Positions 9,292 through 16,321 of a DNA stretch of 37,500 nucleotides are shown here, piece by piece. How positions within the stretch are numbered: position 1 is the first letter of the stretch; the number at the start of each line of letters is the position of its first letter. Source of the stretch: Planktothrix paucivesiculata PCC 9631 (lineage in GTDB: Bacteria; Cyanobacteriota; Cyanobacteriia; Cyanobacteriales; Microcoleaceae); the NCBI RefSeq assembly GCF_900009265.2, contig NZ_LR735016.1:52486-89985 (forward strand), in the 5' to 3' direction. The notes under the pieces were generated by a model that was not told the origin of the DNA, ran no database searches, and was given only the letters and a program-made list of their open reading frames with translations. Position numbers and translations under genes: made by a program.

Positions 9292-10401
9292 ATGCAAGGT
9301 GGTAACAAACAGCCCGGACAACCAGCCGCAGCGGCCGCAGCGGCTTCAATGCTGAATCGGCAAACGCCGACAGCAGGCAAAAAAACGATTCTAAGTATTG
9401 ATTTAGGACGGACATCGACAAAGGCCTCCACCAGTCGTAACCCGAATGAAGTCGTTTTTATTCCCTCCAATATCAAAGCACTGACGGTGGATACCGCTAG
9501 AGGTGGTGGCTTTGAGTCGAAAAATACCGATCCGCTTCTGGATATTTGGGTGGAATATCAAGGAACAGGTTATGCCGTCGGTCAACTGGCGGCTGACTTT
9601 GGAGCCAGTTTGTTTAAAGATGGTTCTGATTCCCCTTCCAAAGTTGATGATGCTTTAATTAAACTTTTTGCTTGTATCGGCTACTTCAAGCTACAAGGCG
9701 ACATTGATGTTGTTCTAGGACTGCCTTTCTATTCTCAATCACAATTTGAGCAAGAGAAGGAACACATCACCCGATTACTCAGTGGAACCCACGAGATGCT
9801 CTATCGGGGCGAAAAGATCGCCGTCAATGTGACTACGGTTCGGATCATGCCCGAGGGCTATGGCAGTTTGATTTGGCTGGAAGCTCAGGGCGGCAAAGAA
9901 GTTCCCAATTTTGCTGATCTCTCTGTGGCGATTGTGGATGTTGGTCATCAAACCACAGATTTCTTAACGGTTGATCGCTTCCGTTTTGCCAGAGGGGTTT
10001 CCCAAAGTGATAACTTCGCTATGGGTAAATTCTATGAGGAAGTGGCAAGTAAAATTGAAGGTGCCGATAGTCAGTCTCTGTACTTACTTGAAGCTGTTCA
10101 CAAACCCGCCGGAGAACGGTTATATCGTCCTCGGGGAGCGGTTAAACCTTTTAACTTAGATGATATTGTGCCGGAATTACGGAAAAATTTTGCCCGGGAT
10201 TTATCCGATCGCGTTGTTAAATGGTTACCTGAACGGGTAACGGATGTGGTCGTGACTGGAGGCGGTGGCGAATTTTTCTGGGAAGATCTACAACCTCTGC
10301 TCAAAAACGCTGGTCTGAGAGCCCATTTAGTTCAACCTTCTCGTAAAGCTAATGCTTTAGGGCAGTATGTCTACGGTGAAGCTCAGTTAGCCCGACGCTA
10401 A
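9292..10401 (+). CDS. ParM/StbA-like actin-family ATPase
   Basis: A 369-residue actin/Hsp70-fold ATPase. A low-complexity Gln/Gly/Ala N-terminus (about 1-28, with a run of seven Ala) precedes the core. The core has the phosphate-1 motif SIDLGRTSTKAS (about 35-46), the phosphate-2 motif VDVGHQTTDF (about 215-224) and the adenosine motif VVVTGGGGEFF (about 319-329). This is the plasmid-segregation ParM/StbA pattern rather than MreB, FtsA or DnaK. ParM filaments push sister plasmids apart with an adaptor ParR bound at parC. A coiled-coil, ribbon-helix-helix-like protein follows on the same strand and could be the adaptor. A hairpin terminator just after the stop means the two are not simply co-transcribed. 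Partitioning, or a different filament job, are both possible. Confidence 0.82.
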   Translation: MQGGNKQPGQPAAAAAAASMLNRQTPTAGKKTILSIDLGRTSTKASTSRNPNEVVFIPSNIKALTVDTARGGGFESKNTDPLLDIWVEYQGTGYAVGQLAADFGASLFKDGSDSPSKVDDALIKLFACIGYFKLQGDIDVVLGLPFYSQSQFEQEKEHITRLLSGTHEMLYRGEKIAVNVTTVRIMPEGYGSLIWLEAQGGKEVPNFADLSVAIVDVGHQTTDFLTVDRFRFARGVSQSDNFAMGKFYEEVASKIEGADSQSLYLLEAVHKPAGERLYRPRGAVKPFNLDDIVPELRKNFARDLSDRVVKWLPERVTDVVVTGGGGEFFWEDLQPLLKNAGLRAHLVQPSRKANALGQYVYGEAQLARR

Positions 10402-10409
10402 TTTTGTGA

Positions 10410-10460
10410 ATTAAACCCGTCCTGAACTCAGTTCAACTGGGCAAGGGCGGGTTTAATTTT
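10410..10460 (+). terminator. Probable terminator after the ParM-like gene
   Basis: Arms 10410-10422 and 10445-10457 form a 13-bp stem with one G-T pair, an interarm region of 22 bases with a small internal ACTCAGTT-type palindrome, and a short T run at 10457-10460. It begins 8 bases after the stop codon. Confidence 0.65.
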
Positions 10461-10583
10461 GGCTCTAGGGCATCCCGATTCTGATACACTAACAAAGGGT
10501 GAATCTGGTGAATTATTGTTTGGATCAAAATTTTCCAGGCTCCCAAATCAATCATGGGATAACTGTAGGTCTGGATTTATATT

Positions 10584-11162
10584 ATGCTGTGGGCAAATCG
10601 CAAACAAACTCAGTCGGTAACATTCACGGAAGATGCCGCAGATCAGACATTATTAGATGCCATTGAACAGGAATTATCCCAGGCGAAGTATCAAACTTTT
10701 AGCAATCTTTGCAAACAAGCTCTGTGGCAATTTCTATTATTGTCTAAATCTGAACCTACGCCCCCACCGCCACCGCTTGAGATTCCTAACCTGAATCCTC
10801 CTCAAGTTTTACCAATTTTACCTAATTTACAGCCCCTGGAAGAACGGTTAGTTGAAATTCAAAATAAATTAACAGATTTAGAAAAAAAAGTCATAGCCGA
10901 CGATGGCACTCAAATAGAACGATTAGATACTCAATTGCATCAGTTAACCCAACAAGTCAGTCAATTACAAACATCAATTAACCAAAAATTAACTGAAATT
11001 TCTATAGGTTTAGAAACAGTTAAATCTCAACCTGTGATCCTCATGGAGTCAAAACCTCCCCAACTAGAACCCGAGCCAGAAACCGTCTCTCCCTCTCCAG
11101 AAGCGATGGCAGAAGCCGATCCTTTACTCAAACGTTTGGGTTCTTTATTAGATGATTTTTAG
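10584..11162 (+). CDS. Ribbon-helix-helix/coiled-coil protein, possible ParR-type adaptor
   Basis: 192 residues, no recognised family. The N-terminus (about 1-52) looks like a beta strand (TQSVTFTED) followed by two helices (DQTLLDAIEQELSQ, TFSNLCKQALWQFLLL), the layout of ribbon-helix-helix DNA-binding proteins, to which ParR belongs. A Pro-rich linker (about 58-82) leads to heptad-patterned sequence (about 86-152) expected to form a coiled coil. An acidic linker ends in a hydrophobic tail, DPLLKRLGSLLDDF. ParR adaptors bind DNA with the N-terminus and contact the filament with the C-terminus, so the order of parts fits. It follows the ParM-like gene by 182 bp after a hairpin, and has no strong ribosome site before the ATG at 10584. 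The pairing is inference from order and shape. Confidence 0.68.
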   Translation: MLWANRKQTQSVTFTEDAADQTLLDAIEQELSQAKYQTFSNLCKQALWQFLLLSKSEPTPPPPPLEIPNLNPPQVLPILPNLQPLEERLVEIQNKLTDLEKKVIADDGTQIERLDTQLHQLTQQVSQLQTSINQKLTEISIGLETVKSQPVILMESKPPQLEPEPETVSPSPEAMAEADPLLKRLGSLLDDF

Positions 11163-11172
11163 GGAAATGGGT

Positions 11173-11203
11173 AATTACGAATTACGAATTACGAATTACG
11201 AAT
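11173..11203. repeat. Heptameric tandem repeat (AATTACG)n
   Basis: Four and a half 7-bp units of AATTACG, the reverse complement of the heptamer at 644-705. It lies between the convergent ends of the coiled-coil gene and rph. Confidence 0.88.
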
Positions 11204-11230
11204 GGCAAAAAAGAATGCAGTGTTTATTAT

Positions 11231-11974
11231 TTATGATTCCTCAGTTTTTAAGAGGATAAACTCTCCTAATATTTGACGTTGAGCCTGTAATAATTCTTGA
11301 ATTCCTAGTTCGGCAAAATCTAAAATTTTATTGAGTTTTTCCCGGCTAAAACTACCGGATTCTGCGGTTCCTTGGATTTCAATAATTTCTAATTCTTCGG
11401 TCATCACCAAATTAAAATCAATGTCGGCGGCTACATCTTCGGGATAATTCAAATCTAAATAGGGTTCTCCTTCTAATAATCCCACAGAAATTGCAGCAAT
11501 TTGATGACAGATGGGTAATTGTTTGAGTTGTCCTTTTTCCACTAAGGAATTTAAGGCATCAACTAAGGCGACAAACCCCCCGGTAATAGCCGTAGTTCTG
11601 GTTCCAGCATCGGCTTGAATCACATCTGCATCAATGGTAATTGTAAATTCTCCTAATGCTTTTAAATCAACGGCCGCTCTTAAACTCCGTCCAATTAATC
11701 GTTGAATTTCTTGGGTTCTTCCTGATAGTTTTAACGATTCTCTGGGTTGACGTTGGGGCGTTGCGCCGGGTAACATTCGATATTCTGCGGTTAGCCATCC
11801 CTGTCCTGTATTCTGTAAGAATTTAGGCACTCCCGGCTCAATACTAACGGTACATAATACTTTGGTATCCCCACTTTTTGCTAACACAGAACCTGGGGAA
11901 AAACGAGTAAAATTGCGCTCAAAACTTACAGGACGAAGTTGATTTGGTTCTCTATGATCAGGACGTTTCCACAT
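11231..11974 (-). CDS. rph: Ribonuclease PH
   Basis: A 247-residue phosphorolytic 3'-5' exoribonuclease that trims tRNA 3' ends, releasing nucleoside diphosphates; it works as a hexamer in the cytosol. Visible signatures: [20 protein letters not shown] at the N-terminus, [17 protein letters not shown] (about 80), [20 protein letters not shown] (about 101-120) with the phosphate-binding Arg residues, [19 protein letters not shown] (about 143) and [16 protein letters not shown] (about 191). Length is normal (about 240). ATG at 11974. It is the last gene of the minus-strand nucleotide cluster, 46 bp after adk with a short hairpin in the gap (11999-12012). Confidence 0.96.
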   Translation of the reverse strand: MWKRPDHREPNQLRPVSFERNFTRFSPGSVLAKSGDTKVLCTVSIEPGVPKFLQNTGQGWLTAEYRMLPGATPQRQPRESLKLSGRTQEIQRLIGRSLRAAVDLKALGEFTITIDADVIQADAGTRTTAITGGFVALVDALNSLVEKGQLKQLPICHQIAAISVGLLEGEPYLDLNYPEDVAADIDFNLVMTEELEIIEIQGTAESGSFSREKLNKILDFAELGIQELLQAQRQILGEFILLKTEES

Positions 11975-11998
11975 AATTAATTAAAAGTAATTGTAGTA

Positions 11999-12012
11999 AG
12001 CCCGACCGGGCT
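11999..12012. repeat. Small hairpin in the adk-rph gap
   Basis: AGCCC (11999-12003) pairs with GGGCT (12008-12012) around a GACC loop. It is preceded by GTAGTA, which recalls the closing stem of the repeat at 6851-6899, so it is probably a shortened copy. Confidence 0.5.
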
Positions 12013-12020
12013 GTATTCTA

Positions 12021-12569
12021 TTAATTGAGACGTTGACAAATCTCTTGATAAATTTCTTCTGGAGATTGCTCGCCATTAATATCTAACAGACGATTGGTGA
12101 GTTCATAATATTCTAAAATGGGAACGGTGCGTTGATAAAATAACTCAATGCGACGTTCAATAATTTGGGGTTGGTCATCGGCTCGCGATCGCTCTAAGGA
12201 ACGCTTTTTTAATACCATTTCTGGTACATTAAAGTAAATCGCCCAATTTAACTTTTGTTCTAAATCTTCTAATAAAAAATCCAATTCTTCCGCCTGAAAT
12301 GCGGTGCGGGGATAACCGTCTAAAAGCCAACCCTTCCCCACCGCAGGTTCGAGCAATTGTTGACGGACAAATTGAATCATTATTTCATCTGGGACTAACT
12401 CGCCTTTTTCCACATAGGGTTTAGCTTGTTGACCCAATTCCGTATCAGAAATGATCCTTTGTCTGAGAATCTGACCCATATCTAAGCAAGGAATACCCAA
12501 GTTACTACATAACAGTTGGGCTTGAGTTCCCTTCCCCGCTCCTGGGCCACCTAGAATCACCAGTCTCAC
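12021..12569 (-). CDS. adk: Adenylate kinase, short form
   Basis: Catalyses AMP + ATP to 2 ADP and balances the adenine nucleotide pool. The 182-residue protein has P-loop GGPGAGKGT (7-15), the AMP-site segment CLDMGQILRQRI (about 29), WLLDGYPRTAFQAEEL (about 81) and ERSRADDQPQIIERRIELF (about 128), where the long zinc/LID insertion of the E. coli enzyme (214 residues) is missing. Short LID-less forms are usual in cyanobacteria. The start is GTG at 12569, supported by GGAGGAG nine bases upstream; no ATG fits as well. It lies 92 bp downstream of the dCMP deaminase gene in the same direction, likely part of the same cluster. Confidence 0.94.
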   Translation of the reverse strand: MRLVILGGPGAGKGTQAQLLCSNLGIPCLDMGQILRQRIISDTELGQQAKPYVEKGELVPDEIMIQFVRQQLLEPAVGKGWLLDGYPRTAFQAEELDFLLEDLEQKLNWAIYFNVPEMVLKKRSLERSRADDQPQIIERRIELFYQRTVPILEYYELTNRLLDINGEQSPEEIYQEICQRLN

Positions 12570-12661
12570 AATATTTAGCTCCTCCGATGTTCAAGTTTAA
12601 CCATTCTTTAAATCGATTAAATTAATCCCTAAAATCCCATAATTCAATCTAAATCCATGAT

Positions 12662-13228
12662 TTACTGTCCTGCCTTAACCATTCCCAAAACCGATGTCGG
12701 ATTTAATAAAAATGATGCTCCTTTTTGACTGATTTCTTCAGAAAGATGAATCTTTTTCAAGGTGACTAAGCCATCATTAATATATAAATCTCGTACCATC
12801 GCTTTGTCTCCCGAATTAAAAACCGTCTCATAAAAGACTTCCTTAATTCCTGTAGAAATAATTAATTTTAAACAGGAAATACAAGGTTCCAAGGTAACAT
12901 AAATACTTCCCCCGTTACAACAAATTCCATGTTTTGCCGCTTGGGCGATCGCATTGGCTTCTGCGTGAACTGCACGGGAGGGTAACACCGAACTCGCGTC
13001 ACAGGTGCTTAACCCCGGATAACAATAGCCCTGGGTAGTACAGTGAATGGAACCCGAGGGCGAGCCATTATAACCCGTAGCCAGCATTTGTCGGTCTTTG
13101 ACAATCACCGCACCCACGGGAAACACTAAACAGGTGGAGCGTGTAGCCACCAGTTTAGCCATCATCATAAAATACTCATCCCAATTAGGTCGTAGGGGTG
13201 GCTGATAGTTTTCTGGTAAGTCTTCCAT
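12662..13228 (-). CDS. Deoxycytidylate (dCMP) deaminase family protein
   Basis: Converts dCMP to dUMP with a catalytic zinc. The 188-residue protein shows the zinc signature of the cytidine/deoxycytidylate deaminase superfamily: VHAEANAI with the ligand His and proton-shuttle Glu (about 88-90), and EPCISC (about 113-118) with two Cys ligands. The N-terminal stretch YFMMMAKLVATRSTC with VGAVIVKD and LATGYNGSPSG is typical of dCMP deaminase (ComEB-like) rather than tRNA or guanine deaminases. Only 19 bp separate it from dut upstream, so the two are probably co-transcribed, both producing dUMP for ThyX. ATG at 13228. The ComEB name is avoided since a competence role is not shown. Confidence 0.9.
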   Translation of the reverse strand: MEDLPENYQPPLRPNWDEYFMMMAKLVATRSTCLVFPVGAVIVKDRQMLATGYNGSPSGSIHCTTQGYCYPGLSTCDASSVLPSRAVHAEANAIAQAAKHGICCNGGSIYVTLEPCISCLKLIISTGIKEVFYETVFNSGDKAMVRDLYINDGLVTLKKIHLSEEISQKGASFLLNPTSVLGMVKAGQ

Positions 13229-13247
13229 GCTAATAAAATAATAAAAA

Positions 13248-13694
13248 TTAGTGGGGTTTGGTGGAGATTAATCCCGTAGACCCAAATCCATTATCGCTTC
13301 TTTTTGTATCACTTAACTGTTCAACTTCTTCAATCTCTACCCGCAAAACGGGGGCGATCACCATTTGAGCGATTTTCATGCCTTTTATAATATTAAAGGA
13401 TGTTTTGCCATGGTTAATCAAAATCACTCCGATTTCTCCCCGATATCCAGCGTCAATAGTTCCAGGGCTATTTAAAACGGTGATTTGATGTTTTAAGGCT
13501 AAACCACTTCTGGGTCGAATTTGGGCTTCTGTTCCTAGGGGTAATTCAATGGCAATTCCGGTGGGAATTAATTGACTTTCTCCCGGAGAAATTAGGGTAT
13601 TTGCGATCGCAAATAAATCCAATCCTGCATCCCCAATATGAGCATATTGAGGTAAAATTGCGGCTTCATTTAGTTTTAAAATGTTTAATTTCAT
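13248..13694 (-). CDS. dut: Deoxyuridine 5'-triphosphate nucleotidohydrolase (dUTPase)
   Basis: Hydrolyses dUTP to dUMP and pyrophosphate, keeping uracil out of DNA and feeding dTMP synthesis. It is a typical trimeric dUTPase of 148 residues with the five family motifs: GDAGLDLFA (22-30), [10 protein letters not shown] (about 61-70), [15 protein letters not shown] (about 74-88), [10 protein letters not shown] (about 106-115) and GFGSTG near the C-terminus, the arm that closes over the substrate. ATG at 13694. Its stop is 19 bp from the dCMP deaminase start; upstream, 127 bp of repeats separate it from thyX. Confidence 0.96.
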   Translation of the reverse strand: MKLNILKLNEAAILPQYAHIGDAGLDLFAIANTLISPGESQLIPTGIAIELPLGTEAQIRPRSGLALKHQITVLNSPGTIDAGYRGEIGVILINHGKTSFNIIKGMKIAQMVIAPVLRVEIEEVEQLSDTKRSDNGFGSTGLISTKPH

Positions 13695-13703
13695 ATTTAA
13701 AGG

Positions 13704-13735
13704 GAATTACGAATTACGAATTACGAATTACGAAT
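13704..13735. repeat. Heptameric tandem repeat (AATTACG)n
   Basis: Four and a half AATTACG units directly upstream of dut, in the same orientation as at 11173-11203. Confidence 0.88.
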
Positions 13736-13772
13736 GGGTAATACTTCGACTTCGCTCAGTAACAGGGTAATC

Positions 13773-13821
13773 AACTGATGACTAATAACTGATGACTGAT
13801 AACTGATGACTGATAACTGAT
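13773..13821. repeat. 14-bp tandem repeat abutting the thyX stop
   Basis: Three and a half copies of AACTGATGACTGAT (the first with one or two changes, AACTGATGACTAAT). The array ends at the base next to the thyX stop codon (13822-13824). Each unit is itself two related heptamers. A CTTCGACTTCGCTCAGTA motif at about 13744-13761, reminiscent of dispersed bacterial repeats, precedes it. Confidence 0.88.
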
Positions 13822-15603
13822 TTACGGTGCTAGTCGGGCTTTTCCGAGTCTAGTTTGTTCATACCATTTAGCAATTTCTGGAACCCATTCTTGAGTATGG
13901 GGCCAAATTAAATCGCAGAGTTTTTGAATTTCTAACTGGGCATCTTTTTTAAAGCGTAAATCCAGAAAATGTAGTAGGGCTCTTAAAGTAAAACTTACTA
14001 CAAAATGTTGACGATAATCAAACGGAACTTTTCCTCGGGCGTGTTCTTCAGACATTCCATTATCAATATCAATTTTATAGCGTTTTGCTGCTTCTAAACA
14101 CCAGTTTAAATCCTGTTCGCGTTGTTCAGGAGAATAATAATATTTTTTGCCTTGGCGATCGCTATAATTTCCCACAGGTCTTAAATAAAAAGCATCTTCA
14201 ATATCCCTTTTTCCTTCGGCTACTTCTAATACTTTCCCCGAAGTATAACGGTAAGAGTTGTGAACAACCACCCCATTAGCCACAAAGTTATGATGAGGAG
14301 CAGCCATGACTAAATCATAAGTTGGCTCTATTCCAACATATTCAATTGAAACAATTTTAACGGGATGAGCGCATAACGGATTTTTCTGATCCTGTTTATG
14401 ATGTCTGGTATGACAAGGCGAACACAGAACTTCTAAGTTAGTTTGATCAAAAGCTAGTTCTGGATGCTGGGAAACTTCTAAAATATGATGGATAGAAAGC
14501 CTTCTTGTTCCTCCACATCGAGCGCATTTTTCACCCTTTTCTTCAAGAATTTGCTGACGGTTAGATTTAAGCCAATGATAAACCCGTTTTTCCACAGGTA
14601 AATCAGGTTTCCAAGACGGATGATCTTCTCCCTTGAGAATTGTACCGTTTTCAACTCTTTGCGCTGTAATTGCTCTCCCATGATTTGCCCTCCGTTCTCG
14701 TTCTTCTTCCGAAATATTAATCTTATATTTTAACCCTTGGTTCCATTGTTTTTTCTGCCAGGTTAACTGATGATGGTAAGCCCATTTTTTGACAGATTCC
14801 GCCGAACATCCAACCAGAGCAGCAACTTCTTTCGGAGTCAGTCCTTCAGAAAACTTGGACTCTAACCATTCTTTATTTTGATAAGTCTGATCTGCATTTT
14901 CTAACGGTTGACCATTAACAAGTACCTCAGAACCCACCCCAAGTTGAGCTAAAATCCGCCAACCATAAGGAGTTAAGATTTTATGGTTTTGAGTACATTT
15001 CAACTGTTTGCCATCGGCAAGAGTGACTTGATAAACGGGATTAAACCCATTAAAAACGATATCCTCAATATGATTATAAGTAAAGGTATTATTATCTTCA
15101 TTTAAGCTACGAACCCGCATTTTTTTAATCCGGTTTTTACAATCCCGTCGATAGAAACCTGGGGGTTCATCATTTCTACCCTTGATCTTACGTTCTCGAA
15201 TTGCTTGCTCTCCATTGTGCCAGAGATCATAAAGTTCACCAATCGTCTTTTTTAATTTTTTAGAACTTTCACCATTAATATTGACAAAAGTAATAAGAAC
15301 ATCTGATGCAAGACACTGAACATCAAAACTAATACCTACCCTGTGAGTTCTAGCTTGTTGCATAACACTATGGGGAAAATAACCACAACCCAAGACAATT
15401 TGACAGTGTTCTAGGGGGCCGTAATGTCCCCTTTCTCCTGCCAATAAACGCTTAACAATGACTTCCCCACATTTTTCCTCTGACGGCCAAGCATCTTTTT
15501 CCTCTGGCACAAAAATATCCGTATAATCTTGGTGCATTGCCGCATAAATAACTTGCTGAGGACAGGGAGTTTTAGCAATAACTTCTACACGAAATCGATC
15601 CAT
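13822..15603 (-). CDS. thyX: Flavin-dependent thymidylate synthase ThyX, interrupted by an intein
   Basis: ThyX makes dTMP from dUMP using methylenetetrahydrofolate and NADPH through FAD. The 593-residue product is far longer than the family (about 220-250). Residues 1-96 are the N-extein, with HYGPLEHCQIVLGCGYF and the signature start QQARTHRVGISFDVQ. Residues 97-449 are an intein. Residues 450-593 are the C-extein, starting SYRYTSG and including GKVPFDYRQHFVVSFTLRAL, and LRALLHFLDLRFKKDAQLEI, the dUMP/FAD-binding helix. Joined exteins give 240 residues, a normal ThyX, so activity requires splicing. ATG at 15603. It heads the dTMP cluster with dut and dCMP deaminase. No thyA is visible in the window. 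Confidence 0.95.
   Translation of the reverse strand: MDRFRVEVIAKTPCPQQVIYAAMHQDYTDIFVPEEKDAWPSEEKCGEVIVKRLLAGERGHYGPLEHCQIVLGCGYFPHSVMQQARTHRVGISFDVQCLASDVLITFVNINGESSKKLKKTIGELYDLWHNGEQAIRERKIKGRNDEPPGFYRRDCKNRIKKMRVRSLNEDNNTFTYNHIEDIVFNGFNPVYQVTLADGKQLKCTQNHKILTPYGWRILAQLGVGSEVLVNGQPLENADQTYQNKEWLESKFSEGLTPKEVAALVGCSAESVKKWAYHHQLTWQKKQWNQGLKYKINISEEERERRANHGRAITAQRVENGTILKGEDHPSWKPDLPVEKRVYHWLKSNRQQILEEKGEKCARCGGTRRLSIHHILEVSQHPELAFDQTNLEVLCSPCHTRHHKQDQKNPLCAHPVKIVSIEYVGIEPTYDLVMAAPHHNFVANGVVVHNSYRYTSGKVLEVAEGKRDIEDAFYLRPVGNYSDRQGKKYYYSPEQREQDLNWCLEAAKRYKIDIDNGMSEEHARGKVPFDYRQHFVVSFTLRALLHFLDLRFKKDAQLEIQKLCDLIWPHTQEWVPEIAKWYEQTRLGKARLAP
14257..15315 (-). mobile_element. ThyX intein with HNH homing-endonuclease domain
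   Basis: A 353-residue intein (residues 97-449 of the precursor). It begins with Cys (CLASDVLITFVN) and ends VVVHN, followed by Ser as the +1 residue; these are the standard splice-junction residues. Block B is visible as CTQNHKILTPYGW and block F/G as TYDLVMAAPHHNFVANG. The middle holds a helix-turn-helix-like segment (TPKEVAALVGCSAESVKKW, about 254-272) and an HNH nuclease: CARC (about 360), LSIHHI (about 369), QTNLEVLC and SPCHTRHH. All splice and nuclease signature residues appear intact, so both splicing and homing may still work. Codon 97 is TGT at 15313-15315 and the terminal Asn is AAC at 14257-14259. Confidence 0.93.
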
Positions 15604-15714
15604 TTTTGACTACAACCAACTCAATTAAAAGTTTTAATATTTTAAGCCTTTAACATTAAAGCATTAAATGGATAAAATTGATATATTTTAGGATGAACAA
15701 CAGAATTCGCAATT

Positions 15715-16287
15715 ATGCTTTCCGACAAATTTACCGCCGCCTTAGTTTACGCTACCGAACTCCACGCCAACCAAATTCGTAAGGGTTCGGAGGTTCCCTA
15801 TATTGCCCATCTGTTAGGAGTGGCTAGTATTGCCTTAGAATACGGGGCTAACGAGGAAGAAGCGATCGCAGCCCTTTTACATGATGCCATAGAAGATCAG
15901 GGCGGTGCTACCATTCGAGCCGAAATTCAACATCGATTTGGGGAAACCGTCGCCACAATTGTTGAGGGTTGTACCGATACCGATATCACTCCCAAACCTC
16001 CTTGGAGAGAACGAAAACAAGCCTATATTGACCATATCATTCACGCTTCGCCATCGGTGCGCTTAGTTTCGGCGGCGGATAAACTCTATAATGCCCAATC
16101 CATTGTCAAAGATTATCGTCAAATTGGCGAGGATTTATGGGAAAGATTTACAGGTAAAAAAGCAGGAACTCTATGGTACTATCGATCCTTAATAGATGCT
16201 TTTTGTCAAGTCGATTCAACTTCTTTAGTTGAAGAATTAGATCGGGTTGTTTCTGAACTGGAACAGTTAGTTGAACAGAATCCTTAA
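15715..16287 (+). CDS. HD-domain hydrolase of the SpoT/MESH1 (small alarmone hydrolase) type
   Basis: 190 residues. The active-site residues of the MESH1/SpoT hydrolase group are present: HANQIRKG (H17, R22, K23), PYIAH (H32), LLHDAIED (H56, D57, E60, D61) and the downstream KLYNAQS with the conserved Asn. In that group a manganese ion positions water to remove the 3'-pyrophosphate of (p)ppGpp; the human MESH1 also acts on NADPH. There is no synthetase, TGS or ACT domain, so it is a stand-alone hydrolase. ATG at 15715. The downstream ABC-ATPase start is 35 bp after its stop, so they are probably co-transcribed, though no functional link is evident. Substrate is inferred from motifs. Confidence 0.85.
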   Translation: MLSDKFTAALVYATELHANQIRKGSEVPYIAHLLGVASIALEYGANEEEAIAALLHDAIEDQGGATIRAEIQHRFGETVATIVEGCTDTDITPKPPWRERKQAYIDHIIHASPSVRLVSAADKLYNAQSIVKDYRQIGEDLWERFTGKKAGTLWYYRSLIDAFCQVDSTSLVEELDRVVSELEQLVEQNP

Positions 16288-16321
16288 CCCTAAAAATTTA
16301 TTCTATTTTAATGGATTACTA

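Noticed and set aside
16271-16321. Upstream ATG of the ABC ATPase gene
   Set aside because: It would overlap the HD gene and add 17 residues without family support; MANVRLENITRRY at 16322 is the typical start.
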